From Mesorhizobium shangrilense (GTDB lineage Bacteria; Pseudomonadota; Alphaproteobacteria; Rhizobiales; Rhizobiaceae): 64,000 bases of DNA. A program made the translations under genes and the position numbers. The notes under the pieces were generated by a model. The model had not been told where the DNA came from and did no database searches. It saw only the letters and a program-made list of their open reading frames with translations. Location: contig NZ_JBEWSZ010000001.1 of NCBI RefSeq assembly GCF_040537815.1, forward strand, positions 1,364,001-1,428,000, in the 5' to 3' direction. Shown here in pieces: positions 1 to 10,049 of this stretch; within the stretch, counting starts at the first letter, position 1; each line of letters begins with the position of its first letter.

Positions 1-13
1 TCGTATGGCTCGC

Positions 14-1639
14 TCAATGGATTTTCTCCGTGCGCAACCGGAAGCGCTGTATCTTGCCGGTCTGGGTCTTGGGCAGGGCGGCAATGAATTTGACTGATCG
101 CGGATATTTGTAAGGGGCGATCGTCGCCTTGACGTGGTCCTGCAGGCGCTTGATGGTCAATGCATCGGGCGCCACGCCTTGCACGAGCACGACATACGCC
201 TCGACGATCTGGCCGCGCTCGACATCCTCGGCGCCGATCACCGCGCATTCAGCAACATCCGCGTGCGACAGCAGCGCCGCCTCGACCTCGGGCCCGGCAA
301 TGTTGTAGCCGGCGCTGACGATCATATCGTCGGATCGCGCGGCGAAGTGGAAGAAACCGTCCTCGTCCTGCGTGAAGGTGTCGCCGGTGAGGTTCCAGCC
401 GTCGCGGACATATTCCTTCTGCCTGGTATCGGCCATGTAGCGGCAACCGGTCGGCCCGCGCACCGCGAGCCTGCCTGTCATGCCGCGCGGCAGTTCGTTC
501 ATCTCATCGTCGACGATGCGCGCCTCGTAGCCGCCTACCGGCTTGCCGGTCGACGCAGGTTTCATGTCGTCGAAGCGGTTGGAGATGAAGATGTGCAGCA
601 TTTCGGTGGCGCCGATGCCGTCGAGGATCGGCTTGCCGGTCTTTTGCGTCCACTCTTCGAAGACTGGCGCTGGCAGCGTCTCGCCGGCCGAAACGGCGAC
701 GCGCAGCGATGAGAGGTCAGCGCCTTCGTCCATGGCCTTCAACATCGCGCGGTAGGCGGTGGGTGCGGTGAAGGAGACCGTCGCCTTATAGGTCTCGATG
801 ATGTGGATCATGTTGGGCGGCGTCGCCTGTTCCAGCAACGTTGCCGCCGCGCCGAAGCGCAATGGGAAGATGGCCAGGCCGCCAAGGCCGAAGGTGAAGG
901 CGAGCGGTGGCGAGCCGACAAAGATGTCGTCTGGCGTCACCTGGAGAATTTCGCGCGCATAGGCGTCGGCGATGATCAGGAGGTCGCGGTGGAAATGCAT
1001 CGTCGCCTTCGGCACGCCGGTCGTGCCCGAGGTGAAGCCGAGCAGGGCGACGTCGTCGCGGCCGGTGTTGACGGCGGTGAAGATCACCGGCTTGTCGAGA
1101 GCTGCGCGATCGAGTTCTGCATCATGGTTGGCGGTGCCGTCGAAGCCGATGACCTGTTTGAGGAATGCACTGTCCTTGGCGCATGCGGTCATCTCATCCA
1201 TCAGCCTGGTGTCGCAGAGAGCAACCGTGATTTCCGCCTTGTCGACGATCTTGGCAAGCTCGCCGGCGCGCAGCATCGGCATGGTGTTGACAACCACGGC
1301 GCCGACCTTGGTGGCAGCCAGCCAGCAGGCGACCATGGCGGGATTGTTGGCCGAGCGGATCAGCACCCGGTTGCCCGGCTTGATGCCATAGTTCTCGACC
1401 AGCGCATGGGCCAGCCGGTTCGTCCAGTCGGACAATTCCTTGTAGGTGCGGCGGCGGCCGTTGCCGATCAGCGCCGTATGGTCGCCCAGGCCTTTTTCAA
1501 CCAGCCTGTCCGTCAATTCGACACCGGCGTTGAGGCGCTCGGGATAGTCGAAGCCGTCAAGCAGGAAATCCGGCCACTGCTCCGGCGGCGGAAGGTTGTC
1601 ACGCGTAAAGGTGTCCACATGCGCTGATGGCCCGAGCAT
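14..1639 (-). CDS. Aryl-CoA ligase (2-aminobenzoate/benzoate-CoA ligase type)
   Basis: A 541-residue adenylate-forming enzyme expected to activate an aromatic acid with ATP and CoA. The P-loop-like LLGFTSGTTGVPKATMHFH motif lies near residues 200-218, the adenylation motif GATEM follows at mid-protein, and the C-terminus carries the LPKTQTGKIQRFRLR motif with the catalytic lysine. The compact N-terminus and the GFTSGTTG...MHFHRD wording are typical of the benzoate/anthranilate-CoA ligase branch rather than fatty acyl-CoA ligases. The start is the only ATG near the family N-terminus. The divergent neighbour is an arylformamidase-like hydrolase, which would fit kynurenine-derived anthranilate as substrate; exact substrate is not settled by sequence. 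The gene ends 13 bases from the window edge and is complete. Confidence 0.85.
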   Translation of the reverse strand: MLGPSAHVDTFTRDNLPPPEQWPDFLLDGFDYPERLNAGVELTDRLVEKGLGDHTALIGNGRRRTYKELSDWTNRLAHALVENYGIKPGNRVLIRSANNPAMVACWLAATKVGAVVVNTMPMLRAGELAKIVDKAEITVALCDTRLMDEMTACAKDSAFLKQVIGFDGTANHDAELDRAALDKPVIFTAVNTGRDDVALLGFTSGTTGVPKATMHFHRDLLIIADAYAREILQVTPDDIFVGSPPLAFTFGLGGLAIFPLRFGAAATLLEQATPPNMIHIIETYKATVSFTAPTAYRAMLKAMDEGADLSSLRVAVSAGETLPAPVFEEWTQKTGKPILDGIGATEMLHIFISNRFDDMKPASTGKPVGGYEARIVDDEMNELPRGMTGRLAVRGPTGCRYMADTRQKEYVRDGWNLTGDTFTQDEDGFFHFAARSDDMIVSAGYNIAGPEVEAALLSHADVAECAVIGAEDVERGQIVEAYVVLVQGVAPDALTIKRLQDHVKATIAPYKYPRSVKFIAALPKTQTGKIQRFRLRTEKIH

Positions 1640-1961
1640 TTTCGCGACTTTCCCCTGTCGTTATGGCCGCGGCACGAGGTTGCCCGGCTCCATTCTGCGT
1701 CTACTGTTTTAGGTGGAAGGTCGGTCCTGCCGGCCCCGGATCCGAGCGCGACGCCATTGGCACAGCCGTGGCTGAGCGACGGTATGTGGGTCTATCGGAT
1801 GGCACAGTGAGATCTCCCGTTCTCGACTGAACATGACACAGCATCGCACTTGCCGAAATTTGTTTCAAGCCTAAAGGTTTTTGTCCCGAAGCATTGACGC
1901 CATCGGATTCGATGCTCATTGCTACGCGACTGAACGATGCGCTTTTTGGGGGAGGGTGCCG
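1640..1961. other. Divergent intergenic region, no gene seen
   Basis: This 322-base gap separates the aryl-CoA ligase (leftward) from the hydrolase (rightward). Open frames in it are shadows without ribosome sites. It must hold the promoters of both genes. An AT-richer patch near 1856-1882 is the most likely promoter/operator area, but I see no clear palindrome. Confidence 0.4.
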
Positions 1962-2792
1962 GTGCACGAACATCGAATCACCGATTGGGACAATGCCTAT
2001 GCCAATGGCGCGAACATCGCCGCAAGCGACCGCTGGCCAGCCGCGTGGGTAGATCCAGCGCAAGCGTTTCGGGATGCGCTTTCAGCGGAGGGCAGGGCGC
2101 GGCTCGACGTCGCCTATGGGGATAGGACGCGTAATCGGCTCGATCTTTTCCTTCCAGCAACCCATCCCAAAGGGCTCGTGGTGTTCGTCCATGGCGGCTA
2201 CTGGAAAGCCTTCGACAAGAGTTTCTGGTCGCATCTTGCCGCCGGCGCAGTTGGTCATGGCTATGCGGTTGCGATGCCCTCCTACACACTCTGCCCGGAG
2301 ATACGCATTGCCGGCATCGTGCGGGAAGTCGGCGCGGCGATTGGCACGGCGGCGGAACTTGTCGAAGGGCCTTTGATGCTGACCGGACACTCGGCGGGCG
2401 GCCATCTTGTCAGCCGCATGGTGAGCGCGACCACGCCCCTGGCGTCGGTTGTTAGCCGGCGCATTCGCCATGTCGTGTCGATCTCAGGCGTGCATGATCT
2501 GCGCCCGCTGATGCGAACCGACATGAACACCGCATTGAAACTCGACGAGGCTGAGGCACTGTCTGAAAGCCCGGCGTTGCTGCGTCCCATGGACAATGCG
2601 CGCATCACCTGCTGGGTCGGCGGCGGCGAGCGCGCCGAATTCCTGCGCCAGAGCGCGTTGCTTGCCAATATCTGGACGGGCCTTGGAGCCACGATAGCCA
2701 CGGTCGTAGAGCCGGATCGTCATCATTTCAGCATTGTCGACGGCCTTGCCGATCCGAAGCATGCGCTCACGCGAACCTTGGTCGCCGAATAG
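1962..2792 (+). CDS. Alpha/beta hydrolase, arylformamidase (kynurenine formamidase)-like
   Basis: An alpha/beta hydrolase of 276 residues. HGGYWKAF near residue 75 is the oxyanion-hole motif of the esterase/BD-FAE/kynurenine formamidase group, and LTGHSAGGHL gives the nucleophile elbow with catalytic Ser. A late Asp and the His in DRHHFSIVDGL complete a likely triad. Family members hydrolyse N-formylkynurenine or related amides and esters. I chose the GTG at 1962 because a strong GGGGGAGG sits six bases upstream; a TTG at 1881 would extend the frame by 27 residues that do not look like the family. It is divergent from an aryl-CoA ligase, suggesting a role in tryptophan/anthranilate breakdown. 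The family is clear; the substrate is inferred. Confidence 0.8.
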   Translation: MHEHRITDWDNAYANGANIAASDRWPAAWVDPAQAFRDALSAEGRARLDVAYGDRTRNRLDLFLPATHPKGLVVFVHGGYWKAFDKSFWSHLAAGAVGHGYAVAMPSYTLCPEIRIAGIVREVGAAIGTAAELVEGPLMLTGHSAGGHLVSRMVSATTPLASVVSRRIRHVVSISGVHDLRPLMRTDMNTALKLDEAEALSESPALLRPMDNARITCWVGGGERAEFLRQSALLANIWTGLGATIATVVEPDRHHFSIVDGLADPKHALTRTLVAE

Positions 2793-2840
2793 GCGCGACC
2801 TTCTTTTCCAATTTCTTATCAGAGGTTTGTCGCGCTTTGC

Positions 2841-4046
2841 TCAGCGCAGCATCAACACGCTGCAAGGCGCGCCTGCGGCGGCTGCGGGAGCAAACGGTGC
2901 ACGAACGATCAGACCGTTGGCGTCAGCCAGCATTCTCAGCATCGATGAATCCTGGATGCCGAAAGGCGTCGCCACCAGCCCGTCGGCATCTTCCTTGACG
3001 ACAGCCCGCACATAGTCCTGCCTGAGATCGTTGGCCGACATGGCGGCGCCCAGCCGTGCTTCACGCACATCCTGCCGATGGTCGCGGCCGCCAAGCCGCG
3101 CCAAAAGAGGTTTCAGGAACAATTGCGAGCAGACGAGGCTCGCCACCGGATTGCCGGGCAGGCCGACGCAGCGGATGTTGCCCATTCGCCCGAACATCAG
3201 TGGCTTTCCGGGGCGCATGGCGAGCTTCCAGAAGTCGAGTGTCATGCCTTCGCCGGTCAGCACGTCATGGATGAGGTCGTGGTCGCCGACCGAGGCGCCG
3301 CCAAGCGTGACGATGACATCCGCACCTGCCTCTACGGCCTTTTTCACCAAGGCGGCGATGGCCTCCTTGCGGTCGGCGGCGATACCAAGGTCGAGGACGC
3401 GGGCGCCGACCGACTGGGCGGCCGCGGCAACACCATACGCGTTGGATGAGATGATCTGGTCGGGGCCAAGCTCGCTGCCCGGTGGCAACAATTCGTCGCC
3501 GGTGGCGATGATCGCCGCCAGCGGCCGCTTGACCACATTCACATACGGATGGTTGGCGGACGCCGCCAGCGACAACGCCGCCGGATCGAGCAGGCGGCCT
3601 TTTTCGAGCAGGATATCGCCCTTCGAGAAGTCGAGCCCAATGCGGCGGATGTTGCGCCCCTCGGCAGTCGGTTCGGTCACTTCGATGCCGCCGCCGCCAA
3701 GGTCGCGGACGTTTTCCTGGATGACGATGGTATCGGCGCCTTCGGGCAGCGGCGCTCCGGTGAAAATGCGCACGGCCTGCGCCTTGCCGACAACGCCATC
3801 AAAACCACGTCCGGCCGGTGCCATGCCGATCACCGAAAGGCGCGCCGGCATGGATGCCACATCGGCGGCGCGCGCGGCATAGCCGTCCATGGCTGAGGCA
3901 TTGAAAGGCGGCTGGGTGCGCAGCGCGACGACCGGTTCGGCCAGCACGCGGTCGGCCGCGTCCATCAGGGCGACGGATTCACGGCCGGATGAGCCCGCGC
4001 CATCCAGCAGGCGTTCGAGTGCTTCGGCAACCGGAACCAGTGCCAT
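2841..4046 (-). CDS. moeA: Molybdopterin molybdotransferase MoeA
   Basis: MoeA inserts molybdate into adenylated molybdopterin to form the molybdenum cofactor. The 401-residue length is normal. Visible family motifs are the N-terminal SAMDGYAAR, the MoCF-domain VTLGGASVGDHDLI segment, the KLAMRPGKP segment and the GLPGNPVAS loop that binds the pterin phosphate. It is the last gene of a leftward operon and starts directly next to the moaC stop, so the two cofactor genes are translationally close. Confidence 0.95.
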   Translation of the reverse strand: MALVPVAEALERLLDGAGSSGRESVALMDAADRVLAEPVVALRTQPPFNASAMDGYAARAADVASMPARLSVIGMAPAGRGFDGVVGKAQAVRIFTGAPLPEGADTIVIQENVRDLGGGGIEVTEPTAEGRNIRRIGLDFSKGDILLEKGRLLDPAALSLAASANHPYVNVVKRPLAAIIATGDELLPPGSELGPDQIISSNAYGVAAAAQSVGARVLDLGIAADRKEAIAALVKKAVEAGADVIVTLGGASVGDHDLIHDVLTGEGMTLDFWKLAMRPGKPLMFGRMGNIRCVGLPGNPVASLVCSQLFLKPLLARLGGRDHRQDVREARLGAAMSANDLRQDYVRAVVKEDADGLVATPFGIQDSSMLRMLADANGLIVRAPFAPAAAAGAPCSVLMLR

Positions 4047-4544
4047 CTATGCGTCACCCCCGGATTCGCCGGCCTTGTAGTCGCCGGACTTGCCGCCGGT
4101 CTTTTCGATTAGCCTTATGCCGGAAATGACCATGGCGCGATCAACCGCCTTGGCCATGTCATAGATCGTCAGGCACGCAACCGAGGCCGCCGTCAGCGCC
4201 TCCATCTCGACACCGGTCTTGCCGGTCACACGGGCCAGTGCCGTGACCTTCAGGCCGGGCAGCTTCGCGTCCGGTTCTATGTCGACCGAAACCTTGGTCA
4301 GAAGCAGGGGATGGCAGAGCGGAATAAGCTCATGCGCTTTCTTGGCGGCCATGATGCCGGCGATGCGCGCCGTACCTAGGACATCACCCTTCTTGGCATT
4401 GCCGGCGAGAATCATTTCGAGCGTTTCAGGCAGCATCGAGACAAAGCCTTCGGCGATCGCCGTGCGCGTCGTCTCGGCCTTGTCGCCGACATCGACCATG
4501 TTGGCCTCGCCCTGTGCGCCAAGGTGGGTGAGGGCGGCCTTCAT
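4047..4544 (-). CDS. moaC: Cyclic pyranopterin monophosphate synthase MoaC
   Basis: MoaC converts the MoaA product into cyclic pyranopterin monophosphate, the first pterin of molybdenum-cofactor synthesis. The protein has 165 residues, the usual size. The conserved [12 protein letters not shown] segment and the [11 protein letters not shown] segment, which form the active site across the hexamer, are both present. It lies between trpC and moeA with gaps of only 0-2 bases, so it is co-transcribed with tryptophan genes. That mixed order is common in alphaproteobacteria. Confidence 0.96.
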   Translation of the reverse strand: MKAALTHLGAQGEANMVDVGDKAETTRTAIAEGFVSMLPETLEMILAGNAKKGDVLGTARIAGIMAAKKAHELIPLCHPLLLTKVSVDIEPDAKLPGLKVTALARVTGKTGVEMEALTAASVACLTIYDMAKAVDRAMVISGIRLIEKTGGKSGDYKAGESGGDA

Positions 4545-4546
4545 CG

Positions 4547-5359
4547 TCAGATCGCCTCGGCCGGCGCCTTGCCAGTCAGAAGCAGTCGGGTTGCCGCGCT
4601 AACATCCTGCTGCCGCATCAAGCTCTCGCCGACGAGGAAGGTGCCGATGCCGGTCTTCTGCATCCTGAGGCAATCGTCATGGGTGAAGATACCGCTCTCG
4701 CTGACCAGCAGGCGGCCGCCCGGCACCATCGACGCCAGCCGCTCTGATGTCTCAAGGCTGGTTTCGAACGTCCTGAGATTGCGGTTGTTGATGCCGATCA
4801 ACTGCGATGACAGTTTCAGCGCGCGTTCCGTCTCGGCCTCGTCGTGCACCTCGATTAGTGCGTCCATGCCGAGTTCGAATGCCGTCGCTTCAAGTTCGTT
4901 CGCCAAGGCATCATCGACGCTGGCCATGATGATCAGGATGGCATCCGCGCCCCAGGCCCGTGCCTCATACACCTGGTAGGGATCGAACAGGAAATCCTTG
5001 CGTAGTGCGGGCAGGGCGACGGCTGCTCTTGCACTGGTCAAAAATTCCGGCGCTCCCTGGAAGGAGGGTGCGTCGGTCAGCACCGAAAGGCAGGCGGCGC
5101 CACCTGCCTCATAGGCCTGCGCGAGCGCCGGTGGATCGAAATCGGCACGGATCAGCCCTTTGGAAGGACTAGCCTTCTTGATCTCGGCGATCAGGGCGAA
5201 GTTGCCCGATCTGCGCTTCGCCTCGAGTGCCGCGAGAAAGCCACGCGGCGCAGAGGCGTCCTTTGCCCGCGCCTTGATTTCGGCAAGCGGTATCAATGCC
5301 TTTGCCGCCGCGATCTCGTCGCGCTTGTAGGTCTCGATCTTGCGCAGGATGTCGGACAT
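4547..5359 (-). CDS. trpC: Indole-3-glycerol phosphate synthase TrpC
   Basis: TrpC closes the indole ring in tryptophan synthesis, turning carboxyphenylamino-deoxyribulose phosphate into indole-3-glycerol phosphate. It is a monofunctional 270-residue TIM barrel. The active-site [10 protein letters not shown] loop, the [12 protein letters not shown] strand with catalytic Lys, IGINNRNL and the phosphate-binding SESGI motif are all seen. There is no fused TrpF domain, as expected for this group. It follows trpD by four bases. Confidence 0.96.
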   Translation of the reverse strand: MSDILRKIETYKRDEIAAAKALIPLAEIKARAKDASAPRGFLAALEAKRRSGNFALIAEIKKASPSKGLIRADFDPPALAQAYEAGGAACLSVLTDAPSFQGAPEFLTSARAAVALPALRKDFLFDPYQVYEARAWGADAILIIMASVDDALANELEATAFELGMDALIEVHDEAETERALKLSSQLIGINNRNLRTFETSLETSERLASMVPGGRLLVSESGIFTHDDCLRMQKTGIGTFLVGESLMRQQDVSAATRLLLTGKAPAEAI

Positions 5360-5363
5360 TCTT

Positions 5364-6374
5364 CTAACCGTTCGAAATCTCGATCAGCCTGTCGAGCACG
5401 GCAAGCGACCGGCCACTGTCGATGGCCTGCGCTGCCGCGGCAATGCCATCAGCAAGCGTGGTTGCCTTGCCCGCGACCACAAGTCCGGCGCCGGCATTCA
5501 TCAGCACGGTGTCGCGATAGGCACCCGCAGCACCGCCCAGCATGTCACGCAACGCCTTCGCGTTATAGGCGGCGTCGCCACCGCGCAGTTCATCCTTGGT
5601 ATGCCGCTTCAGCCCAACGGCTTCCGGGGTCAATGTGAAACTGCGGATCTCGCCGCCAACCAGCTCGGCCACATGCGTTTCGCCGGTGGTGGTGATCTCG
5701 TCATAGCCGTCGCCATGAACGACCCAGACATGACCGGCGCCCAGTGCTTTCAGCGTCTCGGCCACAGGCATGATCCATTCGGGCAGGAACACGCCAACCA
5801 TCTGCCTGCTGACGCTGGCCGGATTGGAGAGCGGTCCAAGCAGATTGAAGATCGTGCGCGTGCCGAGTTCGACCCGGGTTGGGCCGACATGCTTCATCGC
5901 CGGATGGTGCGCCGGCGCGAACATGAAGCCGACGCCGGCCTCGTGGATGCAGCGGCTGATCGCCTCGGGAGGAAGGTCTATCTTGACGCCAAGCGCGATC
6001 AGGACGTCGGCGGAACCGGTCAGCGAGGACAGGCCGCGGTTGCCGTGCTTGGCCACTGGTACGCCGCTGGCGGCGATGACGAAAGCAGATGCCGTGGAAA
6101 TGTTGACGCTATGCGAATTGTCGCCGCCGGTGCCGACGATATCGATGGCGCCCTCAGGTGCCTCTACGCGCAGCATCTTGGCACGCATGGTCGCGACGGC
6201 GCCGGAAATCTCGCTCACCGTTTCGCCGCGCACACGCAGCGCCATCAGGAAGCCACCGATCTGGCCAGGCGTGGCATCGCCCGACATGATGATATCGAAG
6301 GCCTCGCGCGCTTCCTCGAAGGAAAGGGCGGTCCCGGTGGCGACCTTGGCGATATGTGTCTTCAGCGCGCTCAT
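5364..6374 (-). CDS. trpD: Anthranilate phosphoribosyltransferase TrpD
   Basis: TrpD transfers phosphoribose from PRPP to anthranilate. The 336-residue product shows the PRPP-binding [14 protein letters not shown] motif, the [17 protein letters not shown] segment that contacts anthranilate, and the Mg-binding DE pair in GDGYDEIT. It is not fused to a glutamine amidotransferase. Its ATG overlaps the stop of ppiD by four bases, so translational coupling is likely. Confidence 0.96.
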   Translation of the reverse strand: MSALKTHIAKVATGTALSFEEAREAFDIIMSGDATPGQIGGFLMALRVRGETVSEISGAVATMRAKMLRVEAPEGAIDIVGTGGDNSHSVNISTASAFVIAASGVPVAKHGNRGLSSLTGSADVLIALGVKIDLPPEAISRCIHEAGVGFMFAPAHHPAMKHVGPTRVELGTRTIFNLLGPLSNPASVSRQMVGVFLPEWIMPVAETLKALGAGHVWVVHGDGYDEITTTGETHVAELVGGEIRSFTLTPEAVGLKRHTKDELRGGDAAYNAKALRDMLGGAAGAYRDTVLMNAGAGLVVAGKATTLADGIAAAAQAIDSGRSLAVLDRLIEISNG

Positions 6375-8263
6375 CTTGTCGAGGCTTGCGCAACGGCGGC
6401 CTGATCGATGCGAACGTCGTATTGCGTCTGCAACTGTGCCACCAACTCATCGAGCAGGTCATCCGACATGCCGGCGTTGAAGGATTTCTGGGCATCTTCC
6501 GGCACGGAGCTGGCATCGGCCCCGGCGGGCTCGAACACCTCCGCCACCTTGAACAGGATCTGGCCATCGCCGGTGGGCGAGGGGATCAGTCCGGTGCCGC
6601 CTTCGCCAACGCCGAACATCGCCGCTGCCCCTGCCTTGCCGAAATCGACGTCGTCGGCGTCACGCTTGACGCCACGCTTGGTCTGTTTCTCGAGCTTGAG
6701 CTCGCCGGCAATCGCGTCGAGCGTGGTGCCGGCCTTGAGGCGCTTTTCGAGTTCGTCCGCCTTGGCCGCGAGACGTTTTGTCGTTTCCGCCGCCGTCCAG
6801 TCCGCGACCACTTTCTGGCGCACTTCATCGAGCGTGCGGTCACGAGCGGGCGTGATTGAATCGGCCTCGTAGAAAACGAAGCCGTTGTCGCCTGTCGTCA
6901 GCGCATCATTCTCCGTGTGCGGTTCGGCGGCGAACACCGCCTTGATCAGGTCGGGCGATTCCGGCAGGTCCTTGACGATCGTTCCATCCGGTCTCAAGCC
7001 CATGCGATCGATCGCATCGATGGTGACGACCTTCAGTTTCAACTTGGCCGCCGAATCCGCAAGCGAACTGCCAGCCGCGCGGGCGTCCTCGTAATTGTCA
7101 TGTACGTCCAGCAGGATGCGGCTCGCCTCGCCCATCGCCAGGTCCTTGCGGATCTGATCGGAGACCTCGGCCAGGGACTTGGTCACTTCAGGCTTGATCT
7201 CGGTGACGCGCAGCAAAACTGCACCAAAGGTGCCCTGTACCACGGGGCTGACTTCATTGACGTTGAGCGCGAAGGCCGCATCGGCAACAGCCTTGTCGGC
7301 GATCTTGTCCTTGGTGAGTGTGCCAAGCAGCGTATCGGCCTGCGTTTTGCCTTCAGCGATGATGATCTTGTCGAAGGTGGCGCCAGTCTTGAGCGAATCG
7401 AGTGCTGCCTTGGCGGCCTCGGGAGTCTTGAACACCAGTTGCTCGATGGTGCGCTGTTCGGGCGTTGTGTAGCGGCCCTTGTTCTTGTTGTAGTCGTCGC
7501 TGACTTGAGCGTCGGTCACGGAAGTCACATCCATGATGTCGACCGGCTCGAGCCGGACATAAGAGAATTTGCGGTATTCGGGTGCCGCGTAGGCCTTCTT
7601 ATTTGCGTCGAAATAGGCCGAAAGGACGCTGTCGGACGGTGCCTCCACCGGCTCCACCAAGGCTTTCGGCAAGGTCAGATAGTCGATGGTGCGGTCTTCG
7701 CCGCGATAGAGAGCGACTGCCTTGAAGAACGTGTCCGGGGCCTTGAGCCCGTCGGAAACCGCTTCGACGATCTGCTGGCGCACCGCCACCTGGGCTCGGT
7801 TCTTCAGGTAGTCTTCCGGCCGCATGCCGACCTCGCGCAGCAGGTATTCGAATGTTCTGCGGTCAAATGTGCCGCCAGGTCCCTTAAAGGCGGGATCTTC
7901 GCGCGTCAGCTCAGCCAGCCGGTCCTTGGAAAGGCCGAGGCCGAGCTTGCGCGCCTGTTCGTCGAGAACGGCGCCAGACACCAGCTGCGCCAGCACCTGA
8001 TTGTCGATGCCAAGTGCTTTCGCCTGCTCGTGGGTGATGCGCTGGCCGAATTGCTGCGACATCACGCTGAGTTGGCGATCATAGGCCAGACGATATTCGT
8101 TGATCGACACTTTGGTGCCGCCAGCCGTAATCACCGAGTCGTGCCCGGCGAATCCGCCCATCAGCCGCCCGGAAATGCCCCAGGCGAGGAAACTCACCAC
8201 AAGCAGCGAAAGCAGTGTCTTCGCGACCCAGGTCCCCGCCGCGTTTCTCAAGATACCAAGCAT
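6371..8263 (-). CDS. ppiD: Peptidyl-prolyl isomerase, PpiD/SurA-type periplasmic chaperone
   Basis: A membrane-anchored folding factor of 630 residues. One N-terminal transmembrane segment (about residues 13-32, rich in Leu/Val/Ala) is followed by a SurA_N-3 type region and a parvulin-like domain around residues 240-360. The size and topology match PpiD, which sits at the SecYEG exit and helps outer-membrane protein folding. Alphaproteobacterial parvulin domains in PpiD are often degenerate, and the catalytic signature is not clear here. It heads the leftward trp/moa operon and is divergent from tpiA. Confidence 0.9.
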   Translation of the reverse strand: MLGILRNAAGTWVAKTLLSLLVVSFLAWGISGRLMGGFAGHDSVITAGGTKVSINEYRLAYDRQLSVMSQQFGQRITHEQAKALGIDNQVLAQLVSGAVLDEQARKLGLGLSKDRLAELTREDPAFKGPGGTFDRRTFEYLLREVGMRPEDYLKNRAQVAVRQQIVEAVSDGLKAPDTFFKAVALYRGEDRTIDYLTLPKALVEPVEAPSDSVLSAYFDANKKAYAAPEYRKFSYVRLEPVDIMDVTSVTDAQVSDDYNKNKGRYTTPEQRTIEQLVFKTPEAAKAALDSLKTGATFDKIIIAEGKTQADTLLGTLTKDKIADKAVADAAFALNVNEVSPVVQGTFGAVLLRVTEIKPEVTKSLAEVSDQIRKDLAMGEASRILLDVHDNYEDARAAGSSLADSAAKLKLKVVTIDAIDRMGLRPDGTIVKDLPESPDLIKAVFAAEPHTENDALTTGDNGFVFYEADSITPARDRTLDEVRQKVVADWTAAETTKRLAAKADELEKRLKAGTTLDAIAGELKLEKQTKRGVKRDADDVDFGKAGAAAMFGVGEGGTGLIPSPTGDGQILFKVAEVFEPAGADASSVPEDAQKSFNAGMSDDLLDELVAQLQTQYDVRIDQAAVAQASTR

Positions 8264-8407
8264 GGTTACTTCCGATTTATGCGCATTTTCGCATGCGCCG
8301 AGTCTGAAACAAGCGCAATAGCGCCCTTCCGGCCCACTGTCGATTGCTTTGTGGCTTGATTTTGGTAGTGAGGGCGAGAGCCGAATATTGCCCGGAGAAA
8401 CAAACCC

Positions 8408-9172
8408 ATGACGCTAGGAATCCGCCCGTTGATCGCCGGCAACTGGAAAATGAACGGTACCAGCGCCTCTCTCAATGAGCTCAGGATGATCGGCAATGGT
8501 TTCATGAGTGGGCTGGACGCGGATACCGAAGCGCTGGTCTGCGTTCCCGCGACCCTGCTTGCGCACGCCGCCGAGATCCTTTCGCGTACCCCCGTGCGGG
8601 CGGGCGGCGAGGATTGCCACCCCAAGGAAAGCGGTGCGTATACCGGCTGCATTTCAGCTGAGATGCTGAAGGATGCTGGCGCCAGCCACGTCATCGTCGG
8701 CCATTCCGAGTGTCGCGAGCAGTGCGGCGACGACGACGCCACAGTGCAGGCGAAGGCGTCAGCCGCATGGCGCGCCGGGCTGATCGCCATCGTCTGCATT
8801 GGCGAGACCAAGGCCGAGCGCGAGGTGGGCGCGACGCTCGACATATTGTCCCGCCAGGTCGACGGCTCCGTACCGTCAAATGCAACCGCGTCGAATACAG
8901 TCATTGCCTATGAGCCAGTGTGGGCGATCGGGACAGGGCTGACGCCGACCGCCGCTGATGTTGCCGAGGCGCACGCGCACATCCGCGAAAGACTGACCGA
9001 GAAGCTCGGGACCGCGGCGGCGAAGATCCGGATTCTCTACGGTGGTTCGGTCAAGCCATCCAACGCCGTCGAACTGCTCGGCGTGAAGAACGTCGATGGC
9101 GCGCTGGTCGGCGGCGCCAGCCTGAAAGCGGCGGACTTTCTCGCAATCGCGGAAGCGTATCGCAGTATTTGA
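8408..9172 (+). CDS. tpiA: Triosephosphate isomerase
   Basis: Interconverts dihydroxyacetone phosphate and glyceraldehyde-3-phosphate in glycolysis and gluconeogenesis. The 254-residue product has the substrate Lys in NWKMNG, the electrophile His in VIVGHSECR, the catalytic Glu in [11 protein letters not shown] and the phosphate loop ILYGGSVKP. The usual HSERR is HSECR here, a mild change outside the catalytic residues. A CCGGAGAAACAA ribosome site precedes the ATG. The tpiA-secG order is conserved in many bacteria. Confidence 0.96.
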   Translation: MTLGIRPLIAGNWKMNGTSASLNELRMIGNGFMSGLDADTEALVCVPATLLAHAAEILSRTPVRAGGEDCHPKESGAYTGCISAEMLKDAGASHVIVGHSECREQCGDDDATVQAKASAAWRAGLIAIVCIGETKAEREVGATLDILSRQVDGSVPSNATASNTVIAYEPVWAIGTGLTPTAADVAEAHAHIRERLTEKLGTAAAKIRILYGGSVKPSNAVELLGVKNVDGALVGGASLKAADFLAIAEAYRSI

Positions 9173-9346
9173 AGCCCGGTCGTAGACCTCGGTTGGGGCC
9201 TACGCGGCGGCGTAAGTCGTTGCAAAGGACGTATTGCTTCCCATATTCGGCCCACGGGCTTGGAAATGCCGTTAAAGCATTGTATTGAGCCGCCTCCAAA
9301 TCACCGGCCTTGTCCACGACTGGGCGAAGCCTTGCCAGGATAAACT

Positions 9347-9841
9347 ATGCAAACCGTACTGATCGTCGTTCACCTCATGGTTGTGCTCGCCCTTGTCGGC
9401 GTGGTGCTGCTGCAACGCTCTGAAGGCGGCGGTCTTGGCATCGGCGGCGGATCGGGCTTCATGACCGCGCGCGGTGCCGCCAACGCGCTGACGCGGGCAA
9501 CGGCGATCCTGGCGGCGGCTTTCTTCGTCACGTCACTGACCCTGTCCATCGTTGCCCGCTACGGCGAGAAGCCGACCGACATCCTCGATCGCGTACCGGC
9601 AACCTCGGATAACGCAGGCAAGGGTGTGCTCAACCAACTGCCCGGCACCGCGACGCCAACGCCGCCTTCGGGCACTACGGCACCCGCGACGCCTGCCAAG
9701 CCGGTGCCGCCCTCGGGCAACGACGCGGCTGCGACGCCGCCGGCAACAGCGCCCGCGACGCCGCCGGCAGCGGGTTCGACGACGCAGCCGGCGACAAATG
9801 GCGTTACGCTGCCGGTCACGCCTCAGGTTCCGAACCAGTAG
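9347..9841 (+). CDS. secG: Preprotein translocase subunit SecG
   Basis: SecG is the small accessory subunit of the SecYEG channel. The product has 164 residues with two transmembrane segments (about 2-20 and 52-72) separated by the conserved glycine-rich GGLGIGGGSGFMTARGAANALTR stretch described here by its ends GGLGIGG and ANALTR. The C-terminal 80 residues are a low-complexity Pro/Ala/Thr tail, which makes the protein longer than enterobacterial SecG and is common in rhizobia. It lies downstream of tpiA. Confidence 0.93.
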   Translation: MQTVLIVVHLMVVLALVGVVLLQRSEGGGLGIGGGSGFMTARGAANALTRATAILAAAFFVTSLTLSIVARYGEKPTDILDRVPATSDNAGKGVLNQLPGTATPTPPSGTTAPATPAKPVPPSGNDAAATPPATAPATPPAAGSTTQPATNGVTLPVTPQVPNQ

Positions 9842-9853
9842 GCCGGGTCTTCC

Positions 9854-9888
9854 GCCGCGATCTGTTGTCGATAGAACACAGTCGCGGC
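9854..9888 (+). terminator. Stem-loop after secG, possible terminator
   Basis: A seven-base perfect arm GCCGCGA (9854-9860) pairs with TCGCGGC (9882-9888), with a further CTGT/ACAG pairing inside after a bulge. It begins 13 bases after the secG stop. No T-run follows, so it could be a Rho-dependent end or an mRNA-stabilising hairpin rather than an intrinsic terminator. Confidence 0.4.
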
Positions 9889-10049
9889 AAATGCCGCGCT
9901 ATCACGAAGATTCGACTGCGTGCAGCGCAACAGCGCGCTTGAGACGCCGCCGTTTAATCGACTATAGATTGCAAGCGGCATTTTCGGCGTCCTTGGGGGG
10001 CGCCGGGCGACGCCGTGGGCAACAAGCATAGAACGATCGGATCTTCGCC

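Noticed and set aside
2841..8263. Mixed trp and molybdenum-cofactor operon as a novelty
   Set aside because: The ppiD-trpD-trpC-moaC-moeA order is ordinary for alphaproteobacteria.
8266..8904. 212-codon leftward frame over the start of tpiA
   Set aside because: Antisense to tpiA and the divergent promoter region; no domain or ribosome site.
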